In this document: piece by piece, positions 36,436 through 44,633 of the stretch
Position numbering within the stretch: the stretch's first letter is position 1
How the letters are laid out: the number at the start of each line of letters is the position of its first letter
Source of the DNA: Leptofilum sp041748655
Lineage (GTDB): Bacteria; Chloroflexota; Anaerolineae; Promineifilales; Promineifilaceae
NCBI GenBank assembly: GCA_041748655.1
Contig: JBGTCV010000081.1
Span: forward strand, 1-64,000
Length of the DNA stretch: 64,000 nt
Direction: 5' to 3'
Position numbers and translations under genes: made by a program
Notes under the pieces: model-generated
Told to the model about the DNA's origin: nothing
What the model saw: only the letters and a program-made list of their open reading frames with translations
Databases searched by the model: none

Positions 36436-36867
36436 GTGAATCAGGACGTAACCAGAATCCATCTCATGCAGCCCCGTCAGGCGTCTTGGGTTGGGCTGCT
36501 GCTGCTTTTTTTGCTGCTCACCGCCTGTTTTGGCAGAGGGAATGATGCGGCCGAAGATGCTGCGGTCCCCGAAGCTGCAGCTCTAGCCACCGGCAGGCTG
36601 GTTTGCAGCCAAAGCTGCCTGAGCCAGGGTCAATGCGGCACTACGGCAGACGGCCGTATCGTCATTCTGGCCCACAGCAATGGCCCTGCCACCCGCGACC
36701 ACAACACCGTGCTGGCCAACGACAGTGTCGTACTCATTGTAGGGCAGGAGCCACGCACCATTGCAGACATAACCGGGGCCGCCTCCATCCTCAACTTTTT
36801 TGCGGTGCAGCCAGCCGAAGGCGGCCCCACCAGCTGGGTGGCGGGCAGCTGCGTAAACCCACAATAA
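36436..36867 (+). CDS. Small lipoprotein of unknown function
   Basis: 143 residues from GTG 36436 with CTGGAG upstream. The signal has lipobox LLTAC with Cys near 31. The mature part contains four Cys (CSQSC, QCG and a C-terminal SC), suggesting disulfides outside the membrane. No family recognised. It lies ten bases before the xdhC-like gene and may be cotranscribed with it. Confidence 0.7.
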   Translation: MNQDVTRIHLMQPRQASWVGLLLLFLLLTACFGRGNDAAEDAAVPEAAALATGRLVCSQSCLSQGQCGTTADGRIVILAHSNGPATRDHNTVLANDSVVLIVGQEPRTIADITGAASILNFFAVQPAEGGPTSWVAGSCVNPQ

Positions 36868-36876
36868 TCATCACCC

Positions 36877-37665
36877 ATGAGCGATAATTTACGCATTTTC
36901 ACTGAACTTTTAGCTGCCCAGCAGGCAGGGGAGCCAGTTGTATTGGCCACGGTTATTAAAGCGCGTGGCTCTGTACCGCGCCACAGCGGCAGCAAGATGC
37001 TGGTGTTTGGCGACGGCCGTATCTCTGGCAGCATCGGCGGGGGCGAGATGGAAGCACGGGTGGTACAGGAAGCGCTGCTGGCTTTGCAAGACGGCCGTAC
37101 TCGCGTGCTGCCCTACTCCCTGGTAGAACCCGACCGGGGCGATCCCGGCGTCTGCGGCGGCGAGGTGGAAATTTACCTGGAACCGTACGCGCCACCCGCC
37201 ACGCTCCTCGTCGTTGGCTGTGGCCACGTGGGGCGAGCTGTCGCCCACCTGGGCCATTTCCTTGGTTATCGGATTGTCGTCACCGACGATCGGGAAGCGC
37301 TGGCCACGCCCGAAAACATCCCCAACGCCGATTTACACCTGCCCGGCAGCTTTGAAGATGCCCTGACGCAAAATCCTGTCACCGCCAACACCTACATCGT
37401 TTTGGTCACGCGCAACGTGCTGGTAGACCGAGAAATCGTCCCGCTGCTCATCCATTCACCCGCTCGCTACATTGGCATGATGGGCAGCAGCCGCCGCTGG
37501 GCCGAGACGAAGCGCCTGCTGCTGGAAGATGGCCTGTCTACCGACGATTTGGCGCGGGTGCAGGCTCCCATCGGCCTGGAAATCGAGGCAGAAACGCCAG
37601 AAGAAATTGCCGTCTCCATTTTGGCTGAAATTATTAAGCTGCGCCGCGCGCGGCCAGCCGTGTAG
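36877..37665 (+). CDS. xdhC: XdhC/CoxI family molybdenum hydroxylase maturation protein
   Basis: 262 residues. N-terminal XdhC_CoxI domain (VVLATVIKARGSVPRHSGSK, about 20-40; GGGEMEARV near 53) and C-terminal Rossmann domain (LLVVGCGHVGRAVAHLG near 110; GMMGSSRRW near 204). XdhC binds molybdenum cofactor and promotes its sulfuration and insertion into xanthine-dehydrogenase-like enzymes. It precedes the structural genes, as usual for such loci. Confidence 0.93.
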   Translation: MSDNLRIFTELLAAQQAGEPVVLATVIKARGSVPRHSGSKMLVFGDGRISGSIGGGEMEARVVQEALLALQDGRTRVLPYSLVEPDRGDPGVCGGEVEIYLEPYAPPATLLVVGCGHVGRAVAHLGHFLGYRIVVTDDREALATPENIPNADLHLPGSFEDALTQNPVTANTYIVLVTRNVLVDREIVPLLIHSPARYIGMMGSSRRWAETKRLLLEDGLSTDDLARVQAPIGLEIEAETPEEIAVSILAEIIKLRRARPAV

Positions 37666-37807
37666 CAGCTAACCCTGTTCTGACTGGATACCCAGACAGT
37701 ATCAGGTTATGGAATCCGCTCTGGCGCTGACTGACATCCCTGAGCTTAAAAATCCAGATGACTTTTCTCACTTGTCATCCCTTATCCCACAACTTTATAC
37801 TTAGGCT

Positions 37808-39253
37808 ATGAACACTCATTCCCACGAAATCACGCAATATGAGACACCCACAACCGTAACGGCCGTTTTAGACCTGTTGGCGCAATACGGCCGTAAAGCC
37901 CGCCTCGTCGCTGGTGGCACCGACCTGCTGCTGGAGCTGGAGCGCGGCATCCGCCCCGATGTTGATCTGCTCATCGACATCACCCGCATTCCCGACCTGG
38001 CCAACATTAGCCAGGACAACGCGGGCACCATCCATTTAGGCCCGCTGGTGACGCATAACCAGGTGGTCGCCTCGCCGCTGGTGGTGCAGAAAGCGCTCCC
38101 GCTGGCCCAGGCCAGCCTGGAAGTCGCCTCACCGCTGCTGCGCAACCGGGCCACCGTGGCGGGCAACCTTATCACCGCCAGCCCGGCCAACGATACCATT
38201 ACCCCCCTGCGCGCCCTCAACGCCAGCCTCACCCTGGCCTCTGTTCGCGGCGAGCGCGTCGTGCCTCTGGCCGATTTTTACACCGGCGTGCGTAAAACGG
38301 TGGTGCAGCCAGACGAAATGGTGACCGATATTTCCTTTGCCCCCCTGCCAGAAACGGCACGCGGCATCTTTGTGAAGCTGGGGCTGCGTCGGGCGCAGGC
38401 CATTTCGGTGGTGCATCTGGCCTTTGTGCTGGATTTCGCCGCCGATGGCACCGTCGCCAGCGCCGCCATCACCCAGGGCAGCGTGGCACCCACCATCATC
38501 AACACCCCAGGCGCAGAAGCGTACCTGGTAGGCAAAATGCTGAGTGATGATGTCATTGCTCACGCCGCCAATCTAACCACCGCTGCCGCTACGCCCATTG
38601 ACGACGTGCGTGGCCCGGCCGAGTATCGCCAGGAGATGGTGCGCGTGCTCACCAAACGGGCGCTAACCGCGCTGCGAGACGGCACAGAACGCAGCCAATG
38701 GCCGCAAGAACCGGTGATGCTGTGGGGGGAGACAAACGGCCGTTTCCCCACCGGCGATCAGTTCCACGCCAGCCATCTGCCCGACACCCCCATCACTGCC
38801 ACGGTGAACGGCAAAAAAACCACGGCTGCAGGCGGCAACCACAAAACGCTGCTGCGCTGGCTGCGCGAAGAAGGGCTTCTGACCGGCAGCAAGGAAGGCT
38901 GCGGCGAAGGGGAATGCGGCGCTTGCACCGTCATTCTGGATGGCATGGCGGTGATGGCGTGCCTGGTGCCTGCTCCCCGCGCCCACGGAGCCACCATCGT
39001 GACCATTGAGGGATTGGCCAATGGGGCCAATGACGGTACCCTGCATCCACTGCAAGAAGCGTTTGTGGAGACGGGTGCAGTACAGTGCGGCTTTTGCATT
39101 CCGGGCTTTTTGGTTGCCGGGGCTAAACTGTTGGAGGAACGGCCGTCTCCCCACCGTGAGCAGATTTTACAAGCGTTCAGCGGCAATCTCTGCCGCTGCA
39201 CCGGCTACTATAAAATCATCGAAGCCGTTGAAAAAGCCGCCAAAGTTAAATAA
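37808..39253 (+). CDS. Fused FAD-binding and [2Fe-2S] subunit of a xanthine dehydrogenase family enzyme
   Basis: 481 residues. Residues 10-290 are a CoxM-type FAD domain (VAGGTDLLLELERG near 36; RNRATVAGNLITASPAND near 113-130). Residues about 330-480 are a CoxS-type iron-sulfur domain with EGCGEGECGACTVILDG near 362-378, CGFCIPGF near 427 and NLCRCTGYY near 460. It carries electrons from the molybdenum centre to FAD. The order FAD then FeS is the reverse of eukaryotic xanthine dehydrogenase, and the two are usually separate polypeptides in CO-dehydrogenase-type enzymes. Confidence 0.94.
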   Translation: MNTHSHEITQYETPTTVTAVLDLLAQYGRKARLVAGGTDLLLELERGIRPDVDLLIDITRIPDLANISQDNAGTIHLGPLVTHNQVVASPLVVQKALPLAQASLEVASPLLRNRATVAGNLITASPANDTITPLRALNASLTLASVRGERVVPLADFYTGVRKTVVQPDEMVTDISFAPLPETARGIFVKLGLRRAQAISVVHLAFVLDFAADGTVASAAITQGSVAPTIINTPGAEAYLVGKMLSDDVIAHAANLTTAAATPIDDVRGPAEYRQEMVRVLTKRALTALRDGTERSQWPQEPVMLWGETNGRFPTGDQFHASHLPDTPITATVNGKKTTAAGGNHKTLLRWLREEGLLTGSKEGCGEGECGACTVILDGMAVMACLVPAPRAHGATIVTIEGLANGANDGTLHPLQEAFVETGAVQCGFCIPGFLVAGAKLLEERPSPHREQILQAFSGNLCRCTGYYKIIEAVEKAAKVK

Positions 39254-39270
39254 CCCATTGGAGGTCACCT

Positions 39271-39624
39271 ATGCGTCTAGAAAAAAAGCTTGAAGAAAAA
39301 TTGGCTCAACGAAAAGGCCATACCGGTAAAACAATTATCCAGATTCTCTGGCTGCTCGTTACCGGCACCCTGGCCTACTTTTTTACCAATTACATGTTTA
39401 GCGAAGGGATTGTCACGGTCGGCATGTTCTACAATCAGCTGTACATCCCACGCTGGGTACCAGAAATTGGTCTAAAGCTCATCATGGTTTTCGGACTGGT
39501 AACTATCATGCAAATCATCTTTTCCTTGGGCTATATCCTGGCCAGCCCGGAAGGACGCCGCCGTACCGGAGATCCCACCATGCATTCCCGCAACAAAGAC
39601 CCATTCGACGATCGTTTTAGCTAG
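39271..39624 (+). CDS. Small two-helix membrane protein
   Basis: 117 residues with GGAGG upstream of ATG 39271. Two transmembrane segments (about 24-44 and 68-92) and charged ends. Unrecognised. It sits between the two structural genes of the molybdenum hydroxylase, 17 bases after the first, so it might tether the complex to the membrane; that is a guess from position. Confidence 0.65.
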   Translation: MRLEKKLEEKLAQRKGHTGKTIIQILWLLVTGTLAYFFTNYMFSEGIVTVGMFYNQLYIPRWVPEIGLKLIMVFGLVTIMQIIFSLGYILASPEGRRRTGDPTMHSRNKDPFDDRFS

Positions 39625-39654
39625 TTGCCATAGAGAACACAGAGAGTTAGCAGC

Positions 39655-39785
39655 CTGTCGGAAAAAGAAAAATAGGACACAGATGGGCGCAAGTTGCGCA
39701 CACAGATGGACACAGATTTTGACCTGAAATTGAGTAAAATCTGTGAAAACTTGGGGTGAGCGCAGCTGAACCATCTGTGTCCCAT
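39655..39785. repeat. ACACAGATGG inverted repeat region
   Basis: GGACACAGATGG near 39675 and 39707 is matched by the complement CCATCTGTGTCC near 39770-39782, with a TGCGCAAC-type small hairpin inside. A further short hairpin TGGCCAA...TTGGCCA lies at 39823-39840. No gene is seen between 39625 and 39914. Confidence 0.6.
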
Positions 39786-39914
39786 TAAAAAGAAATCAGG
39801 TAACTACTCAGGTACAAGGCACTGGCCAACCGTTTGGCCAGCGCCTCGCGCCACTCGGTATTCTCGGTGCCCTCTGTGGCTTTTCAAAACAAATCCCACA
39901 AATCGAGAAAAAGT

Positions 39915-42173
39915 ATGCTCAAGTCAGAATCTATTTATCGCGTTGATGCCCCCGCCAAAGTAACCGGCGATGCCCTGTACGCGGGCGACATTACCCCAGA
40001 CAATTTGCTGCATGGCAAAGTGCTGTTCAGCAACCAACCCCACGCCCGCATGATCTCTATGGATATCGCTGCTGCGGAAGCAGTTCCGGGCGTTGTTGCG
40101 ATCTTCACCGCTAAGGATGTGCCGGTCAATGAATACGGCCTCATTTTGCCCGACCAGCCGGTGCTGATTGGGCTGGGCAGCAGCAATCCCCATGCCGATG
40201 TCAGCCGTTGGGAAGGGGACCAGGTGGCCATTATTGTTGCCGAAAGCGAAACGGCCGCTGCCAAAGCCCGCAGCCTCATCAAAATTGAATGGGAGCCACT
40301 GCCCATCGTGGGCAGCATGGCCGAGGCGCTGAAAGATCGGGTGATTATCCAACCGTGGCACGGCAGCAATATCCTGAAAAAGTACCAGATTCGCAAAGGG
40401 GACATGGATGCAGGCTGGGCCGAGGCCGAAATCGTCATCGAAAGCAGCTACCACTTACCCTACCAGGAACACGCCTTCCTGCAGCCCGAAGCAGGCATCG
40501 GCTACATCGACGACAAGGGGCGCGTGACGGTGGAGGTTGGCGGGCAGTGGGCCCATGAAGACCGAGAGCAGGTGGCACATTCACTGGGGCTGCCGGAAGA
40601 AGAAGTGCGCATTATTTATCCGGCCATTGGCGGCGCGTTTGGCGGCAAGGAAGATATGTCGGTGCAAATTGTGCTAGGGCTGGCGGCCTATCGCCTGCAT
40701 CAGCGGGGCATCAACCGCCCGGTGCGCATGATCTGGACGCGGGAAGAGAGCATTTTTGGCCACCACAAGCGACACCAGGCAACGGTATATACCAAGTGGG
40801 GGGCGACGAAAGCGGGAAAGATTACGGCCGTTTCCGCCACGGTTCATATGGACAGCGGCGCTTACGCCTACACCAGCACCAAAGTGTTGGGCAACTTCCA
40901 TCTTATGGTCACCGGCCCTTACGAAATCCCCAACGCCCACATCGACAGCTACGCCATCACCACCAACAACGTGCCCGGCGGCGCGTTTCGTGGCTTTGGC
41001 GGGCCACAGGGCGCATTTGCCGCCGAAACCCAGATGAACAAGCTGGCTGAAGCACTCGGCATAAGCCCGGTTGAGATTCGCCTGAAGAACGTGCTGCGCG
41101 AAGGCAGCCTGCTCACCGTGCAAACACCACCCCCGCCTGGTATCAGCATGGCCGAGGTGGTGGAGCGGTGTGCCGCAGAAGCGGGCTGGAACGGTAATCG
41201 ATATTCGGTAAACGGTGGTCGGTATTCAGTGGGCAGTAATCAATCTCCATTTACGACTGTTCAGTCGCTGCCCGCCAATCCGCAGGCGCTGCGCAAGGGG
41301 TGGGGGATTGCCTGTTCGTTCAAAAACGTGGGCTTCTCTTTTGGCGCGCCGGAAAATTGCGAGGCGATCATTGAACTGCATGGCAAGACGGAGATTGAGC
41401 GCGTCGTGCTGCGCCACGCCGGAGCAGATGTGGGCCAGGGGGCGCACACCGCATTCCGGCAGATGGCGGCGGCAGCGGTGGGCGTCGATGTAAGTCTGGT
41501 TGAGCTGGATATGTCGGATACGGCCAGCAGCGGCAATTCTGGCTCGGCGTCGGCGTCGCGGCTCACCTGGATGGCGGGCAACTCCATTCGTGGCGCGGCC
41601 GAAGCGGCGCTCACGGCCTGGACCAACGAAGATCGCCCGGCGATTGGCCATCATCGCTATGTACCGCCAGGCACGGAACCGTACGACGAAGAGACCGGTG
41701 TCTGTATGCCCAACTTTAGCTACGGCTACGTGGCCGAGGTGGTAGAGCTGACGGTTGACATCGAGACGGGGCACATTCGGGTAGACAAGGTGGTTTGCAC
41801 CAACGACGTGGGCAAGGCGATCAATCCCATGCTGATTGAGGGGCAAATTGAAGGAGCGGTGGTGCAGGCGCACGGCTATGCGCTGATGGAGCATTTGCAG
41901 GTGAAAGACGGCCGTATCCTCAACCCCTTCCTCAGCCAATACCTCATCCCCGGCATCAAAGACGTGCCGGAGATTGTGCAATCCGTCATTATGGAAGTGC
42001 CGGATCCGATTGGCCCCTGGGGCGCACGCGGCATGGCCGAAATGCCCTTTTTGCCGCTGGCTCCCGCAATTGTAGCGGCCGTACACGACGCCACCGGCAT
42101 CTGGTTCGACAAAATTCCGCTGACCCCCGCCCGCGTGGTAGCTAAATTGCGGGAACACAACATCGGGAATTAG
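39915..42173 (+). CDS. Molybdopterin-binding subunit of a xanthine dehydrogenase family enzyme
   Basis: 752 residues from ATG 39915. The a/b hammerhead domain (about 10-125) is followed by the molybdopterin domains: GGAFGGKEDMSVQ near 237-249, PGGAFRGFGGPQGA near 355-368, HAGADVGQGAHTAFRQMA near 500-517, and GARGMAEMP near 697-705 with the presumed catalytic Glu. The arginine-containing FRGFGG loop suits a xanthine dehydrogenase or aldehyde oxidoreductase, not CO dehydrogenase. Residues about 428-450 (41195-41266) are repeat-encoded and have no conserved counterpart that I recall. An upstream frame to 39834 comes from repeat sequence and was rejected. Confidence 0.93.
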   Translation: MLKSESIYRVDAPAKVTGDALYAGDITPDNLLHGKVLFSNQPHARMISMDIAAAEAVPGVVAIFTAKDVPVNEYGLILPDQPVLIGLGSSNPHADVSRWEGDQVAIIVAESETAAAKARSLIKIEWEPLPIVGSMAEALKDRVIIQPWHGSNILKKYQIRKGDMDAGWAEAEIVIESSYHLPYQEHAFLQPEAGIGYIDDKGRVTVEVGGQWAHEDREQVAHSLGLPEEEVRIIYPAIGGAFGGKEDMSVQIVLGLAAYRLHQRGINRPVRMIWTREESIFGHHKRHQATVYTKWGATKAGKITAVSATVHMDSGAYAYTSTKVLGNFHLMVTGPYEIPNAHIDSYAITTNNVPGGAFRGFGGPQGAFAAETQMNKLAEALGISPVEIRLKNVLREGSLLTVQTPPPPGISMAEVVERCAAEAGWNGNRYSVNGGRYSVGSNQSPFTTVQSLPANPQALRKGWGIACSFKNVGFSFGAPENCEAIIELHGKTEIERVVLRHAGADVGQGAHTAFRQMAAAAVGVDVSLVELDMSDTASSGNSGSASASRLTWMAGNSIRGAAEAALTAWTNEDRPAIGHHRYVPPGTEPYDEETGVCMPNFSYGYVAEVVELTVDIETGHIRVDKVVCTNDVGKAINPMLIEGQIEGAVVQAHGYALMEHLQVKDGRILNPFLSQYLIPGIKDVPEIVQSVIMEVPDPIGPWGARGMAEMPFLPLAPAIVAAVHDATGIWFDKIPLTPARVVAKLREHNIGN
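41195..41266. repeat. In-frame simple repeat inside the molybdopterin subunit gene
   Basis: GATATTCGGTAAACGGTGG and GGTATTCAGTGGGCAGT units of the same family as 4748-4826, read in frame as RYSVNGGRYSVGSN-type sequence between AAEAGWNG and LRKGWGIACSF. Confidence 0.8.
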
Positions 42174-42186
42174 ACCCGGTTTTACC

Positions 42187-42225
42187 CACCGGCCATTGAG
42201 AGCGTCACAATGGCCGGTGTTTTTG
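42187..42225 (+). terminator. Intrinsic terminator after the molybdopterin subunit gene
   Basis: Perfect 11-base stem CACCGGCCATT (42187-42197) with complement at 42209-42219, followed by TTTTTG. It separates the structural genes from yqeB, which must have its own promoter in the following 110 bases or rely on read-through. Confidence 0.85.
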
Positions 42226-42336
42226 TGTGCGTTGTATCCAACAAATTTAATGGATCAAATGACATCACATTCTTACAGTTCAACTAACACTCACCGAACT
42301 GCTTGCCCACTGGCACACCTCAGGTAAGATCAGCCC

Positions 42337-43248
42337 ATGCTATTCCCACACCATCTCACCATTCTGCGCGGTGGCGGCGACCTGGCCACCGGCATCGCTT
42401 ACCGTTTACATCAGGCTGGCTTCCCGCTCATTGTGCTGGAGCTGTCCCAGCCACTGGTCGTGCGCCGCACCGTTGCGTTGGCAACGGCCGTTCTCCAACA
42501 CCAGATCACCATCGAAACCCTCCACGCCCAACACGCCGAATCCGTTGAACACGCCCTCAAGCTGGCCCACTCAGGCACGATTCCGGTGCTGGTTGCCCCG
42601 GAGTTGTCGGTGATCAGTTATCAGTTACCAGTAATCAGTCATCAATTATCAGTAATCAGTGAGCGGTTACTGATTACTGAACACCGACCACTGTACGCGA
42701 AGCGGCCGCGAAGCGACATTACTGAATACCGAATACCGATCCTCATCGATGCCCGCATGGCCAAGCGCAACATCGACTCCCAGATCGACCAGGCCGAATT
42801 AGTCATTGCCCTGGGGCCCGGCTTCACCGCCGGGATCGATTGCCACGCCGTCATCGAGACGATGCGCGGCCACAGCCTGGGGCGGGTCATTTGGCAAGGC
42901 AGCGCCATCCCCAACACCGGCACGCCCGGCATTGTAGCGGGTAAAGGGGCCGAGCGGGTGCTGCGCGCCCCGGCGGCAGGCCAGGTGAATTGGAGATTGG
43001 AGATTGGAGATTTGGTTCAGGCAGGTGATCTCATTGGGGATGTGGCAAGCCAAACGATAACTGCGCCATTTGCCGGCGTGCTGCGCGGGTTGATTGCGCC
43101 CGGCAGCCAGGTACCCGCCGGGTTAAAAATTGGCGATCTGGATGCCCGCGCCGACGTTTCGGCCTGCTTCACCATCTCCGATAAGGCGCTAGCCATCGGC
43201 GGTGGCGTGCTGGAAGCGGTGCTCACCCATCTAAACCGGCAAACATGA
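42337..43248 (+). CDS. yqeB: YqeB-type accessory protein of selenium-dependent molybdenum hydroxylases
   Basis: 303 residues. N-terminal Rossmann-like ILRGGGDLATGIAYRLHQAG (7-26), central DARMAKRNID and ALGPGFTAGIDCHAVIETMRG (near 160-180), and a C-terminal biotinyl-like beta domain. Members of this family accompany YqeC, SelD and molybdenum hydroxylases that carry a labile selenium atom. Residues about 90-131 are encoded by repeats (42606-42740) inserted in frame where the family normally has a short loop. A second small GGAGATT repeat encodes residues near 218-227. The stop overlaps the next start as ATGA. Confidence 0.88.
   Translation: MLFPHHLTILRGGGDLATGIAYRLHQAGFPLIVLELSQPLVVRRTVALATAVLQHQITIETLHAQHAESVEHALKLAHSGTIPVLVAPELSVISYQLPVISHQLSVISERLLITEHRPLYAKRPRSDITEYRIPILIDARMAKRNIDSQIDQAELVIALGPGFTAGIDCHAVIETMRGHSLGRVIWQGSAIPNTGTPGIVAGKGAERVLRAPAAGQVNWRLEIGDLVQAGDLIGDVASQTITAPFAGVLRGLIAPGSQVPAGLKIGDLDARADVSACFTISDKALAIGGGVLEAVLTHLNRQT
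42606..42740. repeat. In-frame palindromic repeat block inside yqeB
   Basis: CAGTTATCAGT, CAGTAATCAGT units followed by inverted TTACTGATTACTGAACACCG and ACTGAATACCGAATACCG units, about 135 bases, open in the yqeB frame throughout. It encodes roughly 42 Ser/Ile/Leu/Arg-rich residues. Confidence 0.85.
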
Positions 43249-44600
43249 GCAATTTCACCCTGCCCACCGCGTTTAACCTGCAAGCGCAAAAGGAGCTGAT
43301 CGCCTTTGTGGGGGGCGGCGGCAAAACCAGCCTGCTGTTTGCCCTGGCCCAGGCGCTGCCGGGGCGACGCCTGCTCACCACCACCACCCGCATCTTTGCC
43401 GCCCAGATGGCGCACGCCCAAGCCGTCATAAAATTCACCACAGAGGACGCGGAGAACGCGGAGAAAAAGATTGGGGAAGCGCTGGATCGATTTGGCACCT
43501 GCCTGGTGGTGGGGGATGTGACGGGCGATAAAGCCGTCGGGCTGCCGCCGGAGCGGGTGGATTTGTGGCAAAATCGGCCTGACGTTGATTTTGTGTTGGT
43601 AGAGGCGGATGGCTCGCGAATGCGCCCCATCAAAGCGCCCGCCGCGCATGAGCCGGTGATTCCGTCTGCGGCCACGCTGGTGGTGCCGGTGGTGGGGATC
43701 GATGCGCTGAACGGCCGTTTCTCCCAAATCACCCACCGGCCAGAGTTAGCAGCGGCGCTGCTTCGGTATTCAGTTATCGGTGATCGGTTATCGGTGGCGG
43801 ATGTGGCGCAGTTGATAGCCCATCCGCAGGGTGGCTTGAAGGGGGTGCCGGAAGGGGCGCGGGTGGTGCCGTTCATCAACAAGGTGGAAACGGCCGTTCA
43901 GACCCACGCCGCCCGCCAGATTGCCCAACAGCTGCTGCATTCCCCCCGCATTGAGCGCGTCGTCATCGGGGCGGTGCAAACCGACCAGCCGGTGCGCGAG
44001 GTGCAGCAGCGGGTGACGGCCGTTATTCTGGCGGCGGGCGAAGGGGCGCGCATGGGCCAAACCAAACAGCTGCTCCCATGGGGCAGCACCACTGTTTTGG
44101 GCCAAACCATTCGGAATTTAGGGCAAACGGCCGTTCACCACCAGCTCGTCATCACCGGGCACGAAGCAGACAAAGTGCGCCAAATCGCACGGGCAGCAGG
44201 GGTGGAGACTTTACATAACCCAGATTATGCCGCCGGAGAAATGCTCTCATCGCTGCAAACGGCCGTTCGCCAGCTGCCTGCCAAGGTAACGGCCGTTCTT
44301 GTCATGCTGGCCGACCAGCCGATGGTGGAGCCGGAAACGATTGACCAGATTTTGGCGGCGTATTGGCAAGGCAAAGGGGAGTTGATGGCACCCGCGTATC
44401 AAGGACGGCGCGGCAATCCGGTGCTGATTGGCCGCCGCTACTTTGCCGAGCTGCTGGCCCTCCCCCCCGGCGACGCCCCGCGCACCCTGCTGCGCCGCCA
44501 TGCCGACCAGCTGCATCTGGTCGCCGTCCCCACTGATTCAATCTTGCGCGATCTCGACAGCCCAGAGCAGTATGAACGGAAACGGCCGTCAGGAGAGTAG
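43245..44600 (+). CDS. YqeC-MocA fusion: hydroxylase accessory protein plus molybdenum cofactor nucleotidyltransferase
   Basis: 451 residues. Residues 1-250 are YqeC-like with a P-loop-like FVGGGGKTSLLFALA (20-34), LVEADGSRMRPIKAPA near 118-133 and HPQGGLKGVPEGARV near 192-206. Residues about 258-447 are a MobA/MocA-type NTP transferase (VILAAGEGARMGQTKQLLPW, LADQPMVEP, GRRGNPVLIGRRY). The C-terminal half should convert molybdopterin to its cytosine or guanine dinucleotide form. Fusion with YqeC ties it to the same enzyme system. Two short stretches (near 62-76 and 173-184) look repeat-derived. Confidence 0.9.
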   Translation: MSNFTLPTAFNLQAQKELIAFVGGGGKTSLLFALAQALPGRRLLTTTTRIFAAQMAHAQAVIKFTTEDAENAEKKIGEALDRFGTCLVVGDVTGDKAVGLPPERVDLWQNRPDVDFVLVEADGSRMRPIKAPAAHEPVIPSAATLVVPVVGIDALNGRFSQITHRPELAAALLRYSVIGDRLSVADVAQLIAHPQGGLKGVPEGARVVPFINKVETAVQTHAARQIAQQLLHSPRIERVVIGAVQTDQPVREVQQRVTAVILAAGEGARMGQTKQLLPWGSTTVLGQTIRNLGQTAVHHQLVITGHEADKVRQIARAAGVETLHNPDYAAGEMLSSLQTAVRQLPAKVTAVLVMLADQPMVEPETIDQILAAYWQGKGELMAPAYQGRRGNPVLIGRRYFAELLALPPGDAPRTLLRRHADQLHLVAVPTDSILRDLDSPEQYERKRPSGE

Positions 44601-44630
44601 AGATTGGAGATTACCCCAATCTCCAATCTC
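44600..44630. terminator. Bidirectional stem-loop between convergent genes
   Basis: Perfect 13-base arms (GAGATTGGAGATT at 44600-44612, complement at 44618-44630) with a five-base loop, lying between the stops of the YqeC-MocA gene and the SulP gene. Arm sequence is the GGAGATT repeat also found at 42985, 46885 and 55266. No long U-run, so termination is inferred from position. Confidence 0.5.
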
Positions 44631-44633
44631 CTC

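Noticed and set aside
39834..39914. Upstream start of the molybdopterin subunit
   Set aside because: The added 27 residues are encoded by TCGGTGCCCTCTGTGGC-type repeat sequence and do not look like the family N-terminus.
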